A stretch of 64,000 nucleotides of DNA, from NCBI GenBank assembly GCA_003499525.1, contig DNTB01000076.1:70253-134252 (forward strand), written 5' to 3'. Positions 36,514 through 46,311 of the stretch are shown piece by piece. The notes under the pieces were generated by a model. It ran no database searches, had not been told where the DNA came from, and saw nothing but the letters and a program-made list of their open reading frames with translations. This DNA comes from Flavobacteriales bacterium (GTDB taxonomy: Bacteria > Bacteroidota > Bacteroidia > Flavobacteriales_G > Salibacteraceae). The position numbers were made by a program, and so were the translations under genes. How positions within the stretch are numbered: the stretch's first letter is position 1; the number at the start of each line of letters is the position of its first letter.

Positions 36514-38987
36514 AAGGATCGTCATATCAAATAGCAGCTGTCGCCGATATTCTAAAATACACTGGAAGTCTTACGAATGCGGAAGAAACTTTTGACACCA
36601 TTATCACCGACAGTAGAAAGATTGGTAAGAAAGAGAATGCTATTTTTTTTGCGTTAGAAGGCAAAGACAATGACGGTCATAAATACGTGATCGACCTTTA
36701 TGAAAAGGGTGTGAAAAACTTTGTGGTATCACAATCTTATGATGACTTGGAAGCCAACTTCATCGTGGTTCCAGATACATTAAAGGCATTACAAACACTT
36801 GCCACTCATCATCGGAGCAAGCATAAAATAAAGACACTCGCCATAACCGGGAGCAACGGAAAAACCATTGTGAAAGAATGGCTCTATCAACTTTTACACG
36901 ATTCAAGAAGCATTGTTCGAAGTCCAAGAAGCTACAACTCACAGTTGGGTGTTCCGCTCTCTGTTTGGCAAATTCAGGAAGCGCATGAACTCGGTGTTTT
37001 TGAAGCGGGCATATCCTTGCCAGGTGAAATGCAAAAACTTGCCAGAATTCTGCAGCCCAACCACGGAATATTCACAAATATTCGATCGGCTCATCAGGCG
37101 GGATTTGCAAACAAATCTGAAAAGCTACATGAAAAAATGCAGTTGTTTCATCATGTAGATAAGTTGTTCTACTGCGCTGATCATCAAGATATTAATGAAT
37201 ATGCTGAGCAAAATTTTGATGCTGAAAAACTTTTTACCTGGAGTAGAGAAAAAGAGGCTAATCTCAAGATCATTGATGTCGGAAAATCTCAGGGTAACAG
37301 CATCATCAGCTTTGAATTCAAGGGGCAAATCAACCAGGTGTCCATTCCATTTACAGATGATGCATCTCTGGAAAATGCTTGTCATTGTCTGCTATACATT
37401 CTCGTAGAGACTTATCCTTTCTTTAAGGTTAAGAATCGTTTTAGAGTTCTTGAACCGGTGGAAATGAGGCTGGAACAGAAACAGGGAATTAATAATTCCA
37501 TCATCATCAACGATGCCTATAATTCAGACATCAACAGTTTAGAAATTGCATTGAATAGAGTTCACGAATTCGGCAAAAAACAAAAAAAGACGTTGATATT
37601 GTCTGACCTTATGCAGATAAGCTCGGAGGAAGATCAGGCTTATCTACGTTTATCTCAGTTGCTCAAAAAGGCAAGCATCGATAGGTTTATCGGTGTTGGT
37701 AGTGCGCTGGCAAGGCACAAGAAGTTGTTCCATATTCCTCAGCAAGAGTTCTACTTGTCCACTAATGATCTCATTAATGATCTTGACCGATTTGAGTTTA
37801 CTCAGGAAGTGATCTTGATCAAAGGTGCTCGCCGGTTTCGTTTTGAGCATATCGTCAAAGAGCTGGAACAAAAAACTCACGAAACTGCACTGGAGGTAAA
37901 TCTGGACTCCCTCATTCACAACCTGGAATACTTCCGGTCCAGGATAGACAACCGTGTCAAAGTTATGGCCATGCTTAAGGCCTTTGCCTATGGTACAGGT
38001 AGCATTGCACTTGCAAGAAAGTTACAAGCTCACAATGTTGACTATATCGGGGTGGCATATACTGACGAAGGAGTAGAGCTGCGTAAAGCTGGAATTACTA
38101 CCCCAATTGTGGTGTTAAATCCTCAGTATGAGACGATCAAGTGGTTATTTAAATACAACCTCGAGCCAGCAATATACAGCTTCGAAATGTTGGAAAAACT
38201 CGAAAAAACAATGCTTCGATCAGCTCTGGTATTGCAATACCTTCCTATTCACATCGAGTTAGATACAGGTATGCATCGACTTGGATTCAAGTCCGATGAT
38301 GCTGCACAAATTGCAGAACACTTAAATGGGTATCCAAATCTTACGATTGCCTCAGTTTATTCGCATTTAGCTGCAAGTGATGAAGAAATGCACGACAGTT
38401 TCACAGAAAGCCAAATACGTGAATTCAAGAAGTTCTGCACCACTCTAAAATCATTGACCGGCCAACATTTTCTCAAACATATTGCAAATACCAGCGGTAT
38501 TATTCGTCACCCTCAATCTCATTTGGACATGGTGAGGCTGGGTATCGGTTTATATGGTATTGAGACGTGTGAAGAGGTAAAAGGCAAATTGGAAACCGTG
38601 GGCACTTTGAGATCCACAATTACACAGGTCAAAGAGGTTAAGAAAGGAGACTCTATTGGATACTCACGAGCTGGGTTTGCTAAAGATAATATGATGATTG
38701 CAATCGTTCCTGTCGGCTACGCTGACGGGATTGACCGCAGGATGGGAAATGGCCATAGTTCGTTCTATGTCAATGGAAAGCAATGCCCTACGGTTGGACG
38801 AATCTGCATGGATTTGACCATGATTGACGTTAGCAGCGTTCAGGTCAAAACGGGTGATGACGTTGAGATTTTTGGGAACAATATTCTTTTAGATGACCTT
38901 GCGCAACAAATCAATTCTATACCCTACGAAATTTTAGCAGGCATACCCAGCAGGGTGAAAAGAATCTATACGAATGAAAAAACATGA
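36510..38987 (+). CDS. Fused UDP-MurNAc-tripeptide:D-Ala-D-Ala ligase / alanine racemase
   Basis: 825 aa bifunctional protein (murF-alr). N-terminal half, MurF-like ligase: DSRKIGKKENAIFFALEG, P-loop TGSNGKTIVKEWLYQL (about 110-125), and MRLEQKQGINNSIIINDAYNSD. It adds D-Ala-D-Ala to the tripeptide. C-terminal half from about residue 455, racemase: LEVNLDSLIHNLEYFR, VMAMLKAFAYGTGS (PLP-lysine), HIELDTGMHRLGF, GIDRRMGNG, and GRICMDLTMIDVSS. The fusion is common in Bacteroidota. It starts with GTG overlapping the tdk stop. The next gene starts 4 bp before its stop. Confidence 0.95.
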   Translation: MKGSSYQIAAVADILKYTGSLTNAEETFDTIITDSRKIGKKENAIFFALEGKDNDGHKYVIDLYEKGVKNFVVSQSYDDLEANFIVVPDTLKALQTLATHHRSKHKIKTLAITGSNGKTIVKEWLYQLLHDSRSIVRSPRSYNSQLGVPLSVWQIQEAHELGVFEAGISLPGEMQKLARILQPNHGIFTNIRSAHQAGFANKSEKLHEKMQLFHHVDKLFYCADHQDINEYAEQNFDAEKLFTWSREKEANLKIIDVGKSQGNSIISFEFKGQINQVSIPFTDDASLENACHCLLYILVETYPFFKVKNRFRVLEPVEMRLEQKQGINNSIIINDAYNSDINSLEIALNRVHEFGKKQKKTLILSDLMQISSEEDQAYLRLSQLLKKASIDRFIGVGSALARHKKLFHIPQQEFYLSTNDLINDLDRFEFTQEVILIKGARRFRFEHIVKELEQKTHETALEVNLDSLIHNLEYFRSRIDNRVKVMAMLKAFAYGTGSIALARKLQAHNVDYIGVAYTDEGVELRKAGITTPIVVLNPQYETIKWLFKYNLEPAIYSFEMLEKLEKTMLRSALVLQYLPIHIELDTGMHRLGFKSDDAAQIAEHLNGYPNLTIASVYSHLAASDEEMHDSFTESQIREFKKFCTTLKSLTGQHFLKHIANTSGIIRHPQSHLDMVRLGIGLYGIETCEEVKGKLETVGTLRSTITQVKEVKKGDSIGYSRAGFAKDNMMIAIVPVGYADGIDRRMGNGHSSFYVNGKQCPTVGRICMDLTMIDVSSVQVKTGDDVEIFGNNILLDDLAQQINSIPYEILAGIPSRVKRIYTNEKT

Positions 38988-39742
38988 TCAAACTAAGCAT
39001 CGCGATCATTACGTTTAACGAAGAGCGAAACATCGCTCGATGCCTCGAATCGGTTAAGGAAATTGCAGATGAAATTGTAATTGTCGATTCAATATCTACG
39101 GATCAAACCATTGAATTGGCCAAAGGGTATGGTGCTACCATATATCGTCAAAAGTTTTTGGGTCACATTGAGCAGAAAAATCTGGCATTGCAAAAATGTA
39201 GCAACGATATTGTCTTGTCGCTCGATGCAGATGAAGCGTTGGACGATGAGCTGCGCGAAAGCATTAAATTCATCAAGCAAAACTGGAAAGGAGATGCTTA
39301 CAAAATCAACCGGCTGAACAACTATGCCGGCCAATGGATTCGGCATGGAAGCTGGTATCCTGATAAAAAAATTCGATTGTTGGATAAAAGAAAAGGCCGT
39401 TGGAAAGGAATCAATCCACACGACAGGATAGAATTGAATCCAGCTGCCCACATTCATTCATTGGGCGGTAATATTCTACATTTCTCCTTCGGGAGTATTC
39501 ATGAGCACATTGAGCAAATCAACAAATTCACTACAATTCAGGCCGAAGCCATGTTCAAAGAAGGAAGGAAGACTTCGTGGTTTGATTTGAATGTAAAACC
39601 CGGTTTGTACTTTTTCAGGGACATTTTTATTCGTTCCGGATGGCGTGACGGCTACTACGGCTGGGTGATTGCTAAACAATCGGCAAATTCTACATACCTG
39701 AAGTACGCCAAATTAAAAGCTTTGTGCGCATCAGCTTCTTGA
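38984..39742 (+). CDS. Family 2 glycosyltransferase (WaaE/KdtX-like)
   Basis: 252 aa. IKLSIAIITFNEERNIARCLESV, DEIVIVDSISTDQT (donor loop), NDIVLSLDADEAL (DxD-type), YAGQWIRHGSWYPDKKIRLL and HDRIELN match LPS-core glucosyltransferases of the WaaE type. Expected on the cytoplasmic side of the inner membrane. ATGA overlap with murF-alr, and a 12-bp convergent overlap with the O-antigen ligase-like gene, so this corner of the window links wall and surface glycan synthesis. Confidence 0.88.
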   Translation: MIKLSIAIITFNEERNIARCLESVKEIADEIVIVDSISTDQTIELAKGYGATIYRQKFLGHIEQKNLALQKCSNDIVLSLDADEALDDELRESIKFIKQNWKGDAYKINRLNNYAGQWIRHGSWYPDKKIRLLDKRKGRWKGINPHDRIELNPAAHIHSLGGNILHFSFGSIHEHIEQINKFTTIQAEAMFKEGRKTSWFDLNVKPGLYFFRDIFIRSGWRDGYYGWVIAKQSANSTYLKYAKLKALCASAS

Positions 39743-41344
39743 ATCCTGTTTAAAAAAGAGTTGTTTGAAAGTGCTTTTGCTATCCGGTTGATACAGAAAA
39801 AACGGCAGGAAAAACATCGCGTATGTCGCTCCGATTTGGGTTTCCAAAGTATCCTCATTTAAAAAGGAGGCAAAAACCATCACAAAGTGAATTACAAAAA
39901 GGAAGGATAACGTATATCTCTTGGAAAAAAATGGATAGAACAGAAGGAGAATGAAGAAAAACAAGACAAAAATACCAAATGAAATTCCAATCGTAATGAA
40001 TTGATTATGTGCTCGTAACATGTTTCTGGGGTCGATATCATGGGCATATCGAGCATACATTTCATTAAAAGCTAATTGGACATCCCCGGTCCCCACCCCA
40101 ACAAGTGGGTGTTCACTCATGATTTGAATACCGAATTTCCAAAATAGCAAGCGTTGTGATAAAGAACCCCACTCTGGATTTCCTCCGTTTGAGAAATTGT
40201 AGTACTGCCACCAATAGACATACAGAATGTTTTGTGGGAGATATGGTTTACTAAATCTCTTGTTCGCTATGCCATTTTCTATATTGTTAACGTCTTCATC
40301 TGTCAGACTAAGAACCCCTTCCTTGTCCTTGTGCAATCCAACAGAAGTCATGTAGCGCATTGCAGTATGAAAAATGGGCTGCCCTTTTCTGTCGGTGCTG
40401 TCCAATGCAATGTCACTTCTCTTTTTCCAGGTCTCTTTGAGTTCCTTTTTATTATAAAAAGCATAAACGTATTCTCCGTTTTCGACCATTTTTTCATTCA
40501 GGTTGAGCTCATATCGGTTTCCGGACATGGTCCTAAGGCTTCTGTAATTATCCGGAATCGATTCTATATCCCTGAATTGATTTAGACTCACGATAATGAA
40601 TGTCATAATTAAAAGAGGAAGCGACAGATATACAATCTTTAGGGTTTTAGAAGATCGGAATGACCACAAGGCATATCCTGTCAGAATAAAGAGCGTAATC
40701 CCAAAAGCAATCCATCCGCTCATTGACCTAAGTAGGAGTAAATAGGCGGAAAACCATACCATGGAGAAGGAAAAGAGCACCATCAAGGGTTTCCTTCCTT
40801 TCTGCTTGTATTGCACGGTTAAATAAAAAGAGACAAAGATGGCCGTAGCAATCAGCAGGCTCAGCCTAATATGTGAAATCATTGGTGATAGCTCGCGATA
40901 GTCTGCCAACAAATGATCTTTGGATGCCAATATGGTCAGAGACCAGATGGAACTCACCCATAAAGACAATAAGAAAGCCATCAAAAGCCCATCAAAATGA
41001 GCTTTCTTCAATTTCGGCATGGTGCTTAAAACAGTAGGTAATGCAAGAATTGGTAGCTTGATTCGAATGTCGTTAAGTGCGTATTCAAGATCAGTAGTCC
41101 AAAACAAAGCCACAAGGTGAATAAGAAAAAAGACGGTCCAACCCAATGCAAGCTTTTCGTTCCATAGGGCTCTGGACTTTCGAGCAAAATCCATTTCAAG
41201 TAAGTAATTAACGCTCAGGGTTATAACCCCAATACTTACAAGTAAATGCAAAAAAGGTAATCCTACTAAGATGAACAGGCAACCTGCTAAGTACCAGAAT
41301 TGATGAAACTGTTTTCTGTATTCCTGGAAACGAGAGCTTTCCAC
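39731..41344 (-). CDS. O-antigen ligase-family membrane protein
   Basis: 537 aa with about 10-12 hydrophobic segments (for example FWYLAGCLFILVGLPFLHLL, AWLLFG-type runs and GISFGIFVLFFFILLLF). Typical Wzy/WaaL-family loop near the C-terminus: GVGTGDVQLAFNEMYARY with LRAHNQFITIGISFG, where the Arg-Ala-His-Asn-Gln block matches the R/H functional pair of the O-antigen ligase superfamily. A large periplasmic loop (about residues 260-380) precedes it. Would polymerise or ligate a polyprenol-linked glycan in the inner membrane. Confidence 0.83.
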   Translation of the reverse strand: MESSRFQEYRKQFHQFWYLAGCLFILVGLPFLHLLVSIGVITLSVNYLLEMDFARKSRALWNEKLALGWTVFFLIHLVALFWTTDLEYALNDIRIKLPILALPTVLSTMPKLKKAHFDGLLMAFLLSLWVSSIWSLTILASKDHLLADYRELSPMISHIRLSLLIATAIFVSFYLTVQYKQKGRKPLMVLFSFSMVWFSAYLLLLRSMSGWIAFGITLFILTGYALWSFRSSKTLKIVYLSLPLLIMTFIIVSLNQFRDIESIPDNYRSLRTMSGNRYELNLNEKMVENGEYVYAFYNKKELKETWKKRSDIALDSTDRKGQPIFHTAMRYMTSVGLHKDKEGVLSLTDEDVNNIENGIANKRFSKPYLPQNILYVYWWQYYNFSNGGNPEWGSLSQRLLFWKFGIQIMSEHPLVGVGTGDVQLAFNEMYARYAHDIDPRNMLRAHNQFITIGISFGIFVLFFFILLLFYPFFSKRYTLSFLFVIHFVMVFASFLNEDTLETQIGATYAMFFLPFFLYQPDSKSTFKQLFFKQDSRS

Positions 41345-41355
41345 ACGATAGAGTC

Positions 41356-43017
41356 TTAATTCGAACCGGCAAGAATATCCTGATAGCGCTCTTTTTCGTC
41401 CAATACACTGAGCGCTTCCGTGATATCCTCATCTGCCGAAAGTGATTGTCGAATCCTCCCCTTTTGATAGTAGTATCTGGAAACTATTTCATTGGACAGC
41501 ACTCTTTCTATTTGATCTCTGAATGTATCCAGATCCTTGGTTTTATTATGACTAACCGCCTCTTCTAGTTTTGCGAATTCTTTTTGTACATCCTTATAGT
41601 ACTTTTCATTTTCGGCGGCTTCTTCCAGCCTATCAAGGAGAATCTCGGTTCTTGTTTGATAATCATATTCTTTATCCTCAAGGAAGGCTTTGAACTGTTC
41701 ATAGATCTCATCGGTAACCTCAAACTCTTCAGGAGCGGCGATAGAATCATTCTCTGAAGCAAATTCATTGACAAATGAGAAGATAAGCCGCTTGCGGAGC
41801 AAACTTCTAAGTATGGGACTGGCGTCCGGTACATCTACGGTAAGGTCAGGTTCTATTCCTGCCCCATCGAGAACTTTTCTTCCATTATTGGTTTGAAACT
41901 CCTGTCTCAAAGAATCAGGCACCTCCTGAGCTCTTCCGTCATCACTTTTGTTGCTGTAGTCTAGCCGTTGAATGCACCTTCCACTGGGTATGTAATACTT
42001 GGCCACGGTCATCTTTAACATGGAATTGTAGGCCAATTCACGTGTTTGTTGAACAAGTCCTTTTCCAAAAGAGTTTTCCCCAATAATCACCCCTCTGTCC
42101 AGATCCTGTATTGTACCTGCTACTATTTCAGATGCACTGGCAGAGTTTGCATCTATAAGCACTACCAAGGGTATCTCTGTATCCAGAGGCTCATTGGAAG
42201 TGACATGACGACGATTCCAATCTTCAATCCTCCCTTTAGTTTCCACTACCATTTGACCCTTAGGAACGAAGATATTGACAATGTTCACCGCTTCCTGTAG
42301 TAATCCTCCACCGTTACCTCTAAGGTCGAGAACTACCCCGCTGATATCATGTTCTTCCTTAAGATTGTTGAACGCCTCTTTTACATTTTTCGAGGCCGTT
42401 TCAGTAAAGCTGGTTAGCTTGATGTACCCTATATTATTATCAAGGACTCCTGAGTAGGGGACATCTTCAATCTTAATTTCCTCCCGAATTACTTTGACAT
42501 CTAGCGACTCCTCATCATTGATTCGTTCAATCGTCAGAATAAGTTCTGTCTGAGGTTCCCCTTTAAGTGCTTTGCTAATTTCTTCTGTCGTTTTATTTCT
42601 GGCATCTTTCCCATCAATTTTTATGATCTTATCCCCTGCAATGAGTCCAGCCTTGTACGCAGGAAATCCTTCATACGGTTCAGAAATAACTACGTATTCA
42701 CCCTCGCGGTGAATAAGTGAACCAATGCCGCCATACTGACCAGTAGTCATAAACTTGTAATCTTCGATATCCGATTCCGGATAGTACACTGTATAGGGAT
42801 CTAAAGATTCCAACATTGCATCTATTCCGGTTTTCATGATCTCACCAGGCTGAGTATCATCGACGTAATAGGTATTGATTTGCTTGTAGACCGACACCAG
42901 GACATCCAGGTTCTTTGTTACCTCAAAAAGGTTGCTTTGGAATGCGGTAAACAAAATGGAAACACCAATTGCGATTACAATTGCCACTAAACTGTGATTA
43001 CGTAGTGATTTTCTCAT
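41356..43017 (-). CDS. S41-family carboxy-terminal processing protease
   Basis: 553 aa. One N-terminal hydrophobic anchor (about residues 8-28), a PDZ domain (YGGIGSLIHREGEYVVISEPYEG... and GLIAGDKIIKIDGKDA, about 95-180), and the S41 catalytic core with VVLDLRGNGGGLLQEAV, IDANSASASEIVAG (nucleophile Ser near 294) and IIGENSFGKGLVQ (Lys 319). The C-terminal ~110 residues are helical. Exported, processing envelope proteins from their C-termini. Ends 11 bp before the O-antigen ligase gene and begins 2 bp after rnpA. Confidence 0.94.
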   Translation of the reverse strand: MRKSLRNHSLVAIVIAIGVSILFTAFQSNLFEVTKNLDVLVSVYKQINTYYVDDTQPGEIMKTGIDAMLESLDPYTVYYPESDIEDYKFMTTGQYGGIGSLIHREGEYVVISEPYEGFPAYKAGLIAGDKIIKIDGKDARNKTTEEISKALKGEPQTELILTIERINDEESLDVKVIREEIKIEDVPYSGVLDNNIGYIKLTSFTETASKNVKEAFNNLKEEHDISGVVLDLRGNGGGLLQEAVNIVNIFVPKGQMVVETKGRIEDWNRRHVTSNEPLDTEIPLVVLIDANSASASEIVAGTIQDLDRGVIIGENSFGKGLVQQTRELAYNSMLKMTVAKYYIPSGRCIQRLDYSNKSDDGRAQEVPDSLRQEFQTNNGRKVLDGAGIEPDLTVDVPDASPILRSLLRKRLIFSFVNEFASENDSIAAPEEFEVTDEIYEQFKAFLEDKEYDYQTRTEILLDRLEEAAENEKYYKDVQKEFAKLEEAVSHNKTKDLDTFRDQIERVLSNEIVSRYYYQKGRIRQSLSADEDITEALSVLDEKERYQDILAGSN

Positions 43018-43019
43018 AC

Positions 43020-43403
43020 TCAGCTTTTTGTTCTCTGGAACAGTTCGCTCAAAGAAAGGGATATTTTCTTCTCAATGAGGTTTTGATCCAATGGTTTATG
43101 ATGCAGATAAAGGAAAGCAACGAGGAGTTGGTGGTTAAGTTCATCAATTTGCAATTGGTGATGCGGGAGAGATTTCCGCACCGATTCAAAAAGCTTGCGT
43201 CGCAGCTTATTGCGTAAAACAGCTTTTGAAACTTTTCTTTTTGGGACGGAAAACATCATCTGAATGTCCGAAACAGGTTTATCGGTAGACAAAAAAACCA
43301 AACGAATGGGGTAGTGAGTTATTGTTTGTCCATTCCGAAACAAGGTTTGAATATCCTTTCTGCTTTTGAGTCGATATTTTGAAGGCCATCCAAATTGAAG
43401 CAT
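43020..43403 (-). CDS. rnpA: Ribonuclease P protein component
   Basis: 127 aa basic protein that binds the RNase P RNA for tRNA 5' maturation. KYRLKSRKDIQTLFRNGQ at the N-terminus and KRKVSKAVLRNKLRRKLFESVRK carrying the RNR box (R.NKLRR). Length and motif order typical. No rpmH beside it, unlike the usual proteobacterial or Gram-positive arrangement; here it lies between hemD and an S41 protease. Confidence 0.93.
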   Translation of the reverse strand: MLQFGWPSKYRLKSRKDIQTLFRNGQTITHYPIRLVFLSTDKPVSDIQMMFSVPKRKVSKAVLRNKLRRKLFESVRKSLPHHQLQIDELNHQLLVAFLYLHHKPLDQNLIEKKISLSLSELFQRTKS

Positions 43404-43426
43404 GGCGATAAAAATAGAGGAAATGT

Positions 43427-44182
43427 TTAGGACTTTTTCCTGCTTTCTTTGATATAGTTCTCAATAGCCATCGTCATCGACGGAGCATTTTGAGTTGGTG
43501 CCATAACATCAATGCGAAGCCCATAATCTAAAGCAGCCTTTCTAGTAGTCGGCCCAAAAACAGCTATTCTGGTATCGTTTTGCTTGAAATTTGGAAAATT
43601 GATGAACAATGATTCTATTCCGGCCGGGCTGAAGAAAACGAGCATATCATAGAACACGTTCTCAAGATCGCTCAAATCAGAACAAACGGTTTTGTAAAGT
43701 ATGGCTTCTTTAAAAACAAATCCATTCTTATTGAGCTGTTCAGGAATTTCTTTTTTCAAAATGTCCGAACACGGTAATAAGAACTTTTCATCTTTGTGCT
43801 TCTTCATGACCTCTACTAGGTCAGTGAAGCGTTGCTTTCCGAAGAAAATTTTGCGCTTTCTATACACCACATATTTCTGCAGGTAATAAGCAGTACTCTC
43901 CGAAATGCAGAAATACTTCATTGAATCCGGTACATTTACCCTGGACTCCTGAGCCATTCTAAAATAGTGATCGACCGCATTTCTACTAGTAAAAATTACT
44001 GCTGAATAGTCCAGTAAATTGATTCTTTCTTTTCTGAAATCCTGAACCTCGACACCCTCTACATGTATGAACGGTCTGAAGTCTATTTTTACCTTGTATT
44101 TCTGCGCTAGATCGAAATACGGCGAGCGCTCCGTTTCTGGCTTTGGCTGCGAAACCAGAATACTTTTTATTCTTGGATCCAT
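43427..44182 (-). CDS. hemD: Uroporphyrinogen-III synthase
   Basis: 251 aa. Cyclises hydroxymethylbilane to uroporphyrinogen III in heme synthesis. Family is poorly conserved; the visible signs are ILVSQPKPE near the start, LLDYSAVIFTSRNAVDHYF, YFCISESTAYYLQKY, FLLPCSDILKKEIPEQL, LVFFSPAGIESLF and IAVFGPTTRKAALDYG, all in order. It is next to the DUF4271 membrane gene, an arrangement common in Bacteroidota. Confidence 0.9.
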   Translation of the reverse strand: MDPRIKSILVSQPKPETERSPYFDLAQKYKVKIDFRPFIHVEGVEVQDFRKERINLLDYSAVIFTSRNAVDHYFRMAQESRVNVPDSMKYFCISESTAYYLQKYVVYRKRKIFFGKQRFTDLVEVMKKHKDEKFLLPCSDILKKEIPEQLNKNGFVFKEAILYKTVCSDLSDLENVFYDMLVFFSPAGIESLFINFPNFKQNDTRIAVFGPTTRKAALDYGLRIDVMAPTQNAPSMTMAIENYIKESRKKS

Positions 44183-44216
44183 TAAAATCTTGTTCTAGTA
44201 ACCCCTCAAAAAACTT

Positions 44217-45035
44217 CTAAATAATCCTGCCTAAAGCAATCTTTCCCACAAGGAGAAAAGGAATTATTTCAAGGGTGCAAAAGTACAAAATAATGTAGAG
44301 CACTCCATCCAAATTGTTATTTGATGAAGTGAGATAGAACATTCTTAACATTCTAAACCCAAAGAGCATAATAAGCATGAACAATCCGAAATAAAACAGA
44401 TATTCTGAACCCGAAAAAACTGATAGACTGAGTATTACACTCATTGGTAAAATGACAAGAGTTGCAGATTGCAAAAAATATCTATTAAACTTACTCAATA
44501 ACTCTACCGTATCCTCAAGCCGCAATATCCATTTGATTATTAGCGATATAAGGGAATAAAAAAGAACTATGGATAGTAAGACTACCAGAACGAATGCAAA
44601 AGTCTCCAGCGTATTGAGGATATTCTTTTTCCCAAGCCAATTGAAGAAGTATTCAAACATCGCCGTTAAGAAGAATGTCCAACTTAATAGAGCTACGGTT
44701 GATAACATCAGTCCAATCCACCCTTCAGAAGATACATCACTATCAAATGGTTCAGGGTTCGCTGGAGTTTCAGTCATGCTATCGAGAATCTTCTTATAGG
44801 CTCCTTTGAACCTGTAGATCATCCAAACCAAAAGCAATAAAATGCCGGACAACAGAGTAAAATAGAGATCCTTGCTTTCAGTAATCTTTCTATCGAATGG
44901 CAGTAGTACTTCTGATTCCTGAATCTGTGCAGTTTTGGAGAAATAACTGATCTGATCAAATTCAAAGAATTCTGGATTAGAGTTTTCTTTTATTACCCAA
45001 AACTTTGCACTCGCGGTATCAGATGTCTCGAACAT
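44217..45035 (-). CDS. DUF4271 integral membrane protein
   Basis: 272 aa. First ~55 residues are soluble, then about six or seven hydrophobic segments (YFTLLSGILLLLVWMIY, IGLMLSTVALLSWTFFLTAM, LVVLLSIVLFYSLISLIIKW, LYFGLFMLIMLFGFRML and a terminal pair). Matches DUF4271, which in this phylum is nearly always next to hemD. Function unknown; link to heme synthesis or envelope is only by neighbourhood. Confidence 0.82.
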   Translation of the reverse strand: MFETSDTASAKFWVIKENSNPEFFEFDQISYFSKTAQIQESEVLLPFDRKITESKDLYFTLLSGILLLLVWMIYRFKGAYKKILDSMTETPANPEPFDSDVSSEGWIGLMLSTVALLSWTFFLTAMFEYFFNWLGKKNILNTLETFAFVLVVLLSIVLFYSLISLIIKWILRLEDTVELLSKFNRYFLQSATLVILPMSVILSLSVFSGSEYLFYFGLFMLIMLFGFRMLRMFYLTSSNNNLDGVLYIILYFCTLEIIPFLLVGKIALGRII

Positions 45036-45082
45036 GAACCATTACTTCTTGTTATTTCAGTCTGAAGAATCAGATCACGACA

Positions 45083-45108
45083 AAATTATATCGTCAACGA
45101 TATAATTT
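45083..45108. promoter_or_regulatory. Perfect palindrome upstream of glutaryl-CoA dehydrogenase gene
   Basis: Arms AAATTATATCG / CGATATAATTT (11 bp, no mismatch, 4-base centre TCAA) end 28 bp before the ATG at 45137. The right edge is next to TACTTTCG, one mismatch from a TAnnTTTG -7 box. This looks like an operator for a dimeric repressor overlapping a promoter; no T tract follows, so a terminator is less likely. Confidence 0.6.
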
Positions 45109-45136
45109 ACTTTCGCGGTCAAATAATACAGGGTAT

Positions 45137-46309
45137 ATGGATCGTTTTCAGTCACATGATTATTATTTGATGGATGAATTGCTCACCGAAGAGCAAATTT
45201 TAATTCGCGAAGCGCTTCGCGCCTATTTAAAGAAGGAAGTGTCCCCAATAATAGAAGATTACTATGAGCGTGCGGCATTCCCCTATCAAATCATTGAAGG
45301 TTTAGCCCAATATGGGTGTTTTGGTCCTTATATTCCGGAAGAGTATGGTGGCCCGGGACTGGATCAAATAACATACGGGATTTTAATGCAGGAACTCGAA
45401 AGGGTAGACAGCGGAGTACGATCTACTGCATCGGTTCAGTCCAGCCTTGTAATGTACCCGATCTGGAAATATGGAACAGAAGAACAACGCAGAAAATACT
45501 TACCTAAACTCGCAACGGGCGAAATGATGGGGTGTTTTGGCTTAACAGAGCCAGATTTTGGTTCCAATCCGGGGGGCATGTTGTCCAGATTTGAAGACCA
45601 GGGGGATCACTACGTATTGAACGGATCGAAAATGTGGATATCCAATGCGCCCTTTGCTGATGTCGCCGTGGTATGGGCGAAGGATGAAGCGGACAGGATT
45701 CATGGGCTCATAGTTGAAAAGGGCATGGAAGGGTTTTCAGCCCCGGAAATGAAAGGAAAACACTCTTTACGAGCATCTGCAACGGGAGAGTTATTGTTCA
45801 GCAATGTGAAAGTCCCCAAGGAGAACCTGCTACCCGGAAGATCGGGTCTCGGAGCTCCCTTATCCTGCTTGGATTCAGCCAGGTATGGCATAGCTTGGGG
45901 GGCTATCGGAGCAGCAATGGATTGCTACGATTCTGCTTTGCGCTATTCGAAAGAGCGAATTCAGTTTGATAAACCCATAGCATCATTTCAGCTCATCCAG
46001 AAAAAATTAGCCGAAATGATCACAGAAATTACCAAGGCTCAATTACTTACATTCCGCTTGGGTCAGCTCAGGAATGAAGGAAGAGCCACCTCGGCTCAAA
46101 TATCCATGGCCAAGCGAAACAATGTAGAGATGGCATTAAATATCTGCAGGGAGGCCAGACAAATACACGGTGCCATGGGTGTTTCCAATGAGTACTCTTG
46201 CATGAGGCATATGGCTAATCTGGAATCTGTGGTTACTTATGAAGGTACACATGACATTCATTTACTTATTACAGGAATGGATATCACTGGTATACCTGCG
46301 TTCCAATAG
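45137..46309 (+). CDS. gcdH: Glutaryl-CoA dehydrogenase-like acyl-CoA dehydrogenase
   Basis: 390 aa flavoprotein. Oxidises and decarboxylates glutaryl-CoA to crotonyl-CoA in lysine/tryptophan breakdown. Specific signs: RSTASVQSSLVMYPIWKYG (Arg for the glutaryl carboxylate), MMGCFGLTEPDFGSNPGG, VALKW-type segment MWISNAPFADVAVVWAK, RYGIAWGAIGAAMDCYDSALRYSKERIQFDKPI and the end YEGTHDIHLLITGMDITGIPAF with the catalytic Glu. This YEGTHDIH..GxxITGIxAF is typical of glutaryl-CoA dehydrogenases. Preceded by a perfect palindrome and a promoter-like box. A tryptophan dioxygenase gene is at 32 kb, which fits tryptophan use, but they are far apart. Confidence 0.9.
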   Translation: MDRFQSHDYYLMDELLTEEQILIREALRAYLKKEVSPIIEDYYERAAFPYQIIEGLAQYGCFGPYIPEEYGGPGLDQITYGILMQELERVDSGVRSTASVQSSLVMYPIWKYGTEEQRRKYLPKLATGEMMGCFGLTEPDFGSNPGGMLSRFEDQGDHYVLNGSKMWISNAPFADVAVVWAKDEADRIHGLIVEKGMEGFSAPEMKGKHSLRASATGELLFSNVKVPKENLLPGRSGLGAPLSCLDSARYGIAWGAIGAAMDCYDSALRYSKERIQFDKPIASFQLIQKKLAEMITEITKAQLLTFRLGQLRNEGRATSAQISMAKRNNVEMALNICREARQIHGAMGVSNEYSCMRHMANLESVVTYEGTHDIHLLITGMDITGIPAFQ

Positions 46310-46311
46310 AT

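Noticed and set aside
36510..38987. murF-alr fusion as a novel gene
   Set aside because: Such fusions are, to my knowledge, common in Bacteroidota, and the domains are complete.
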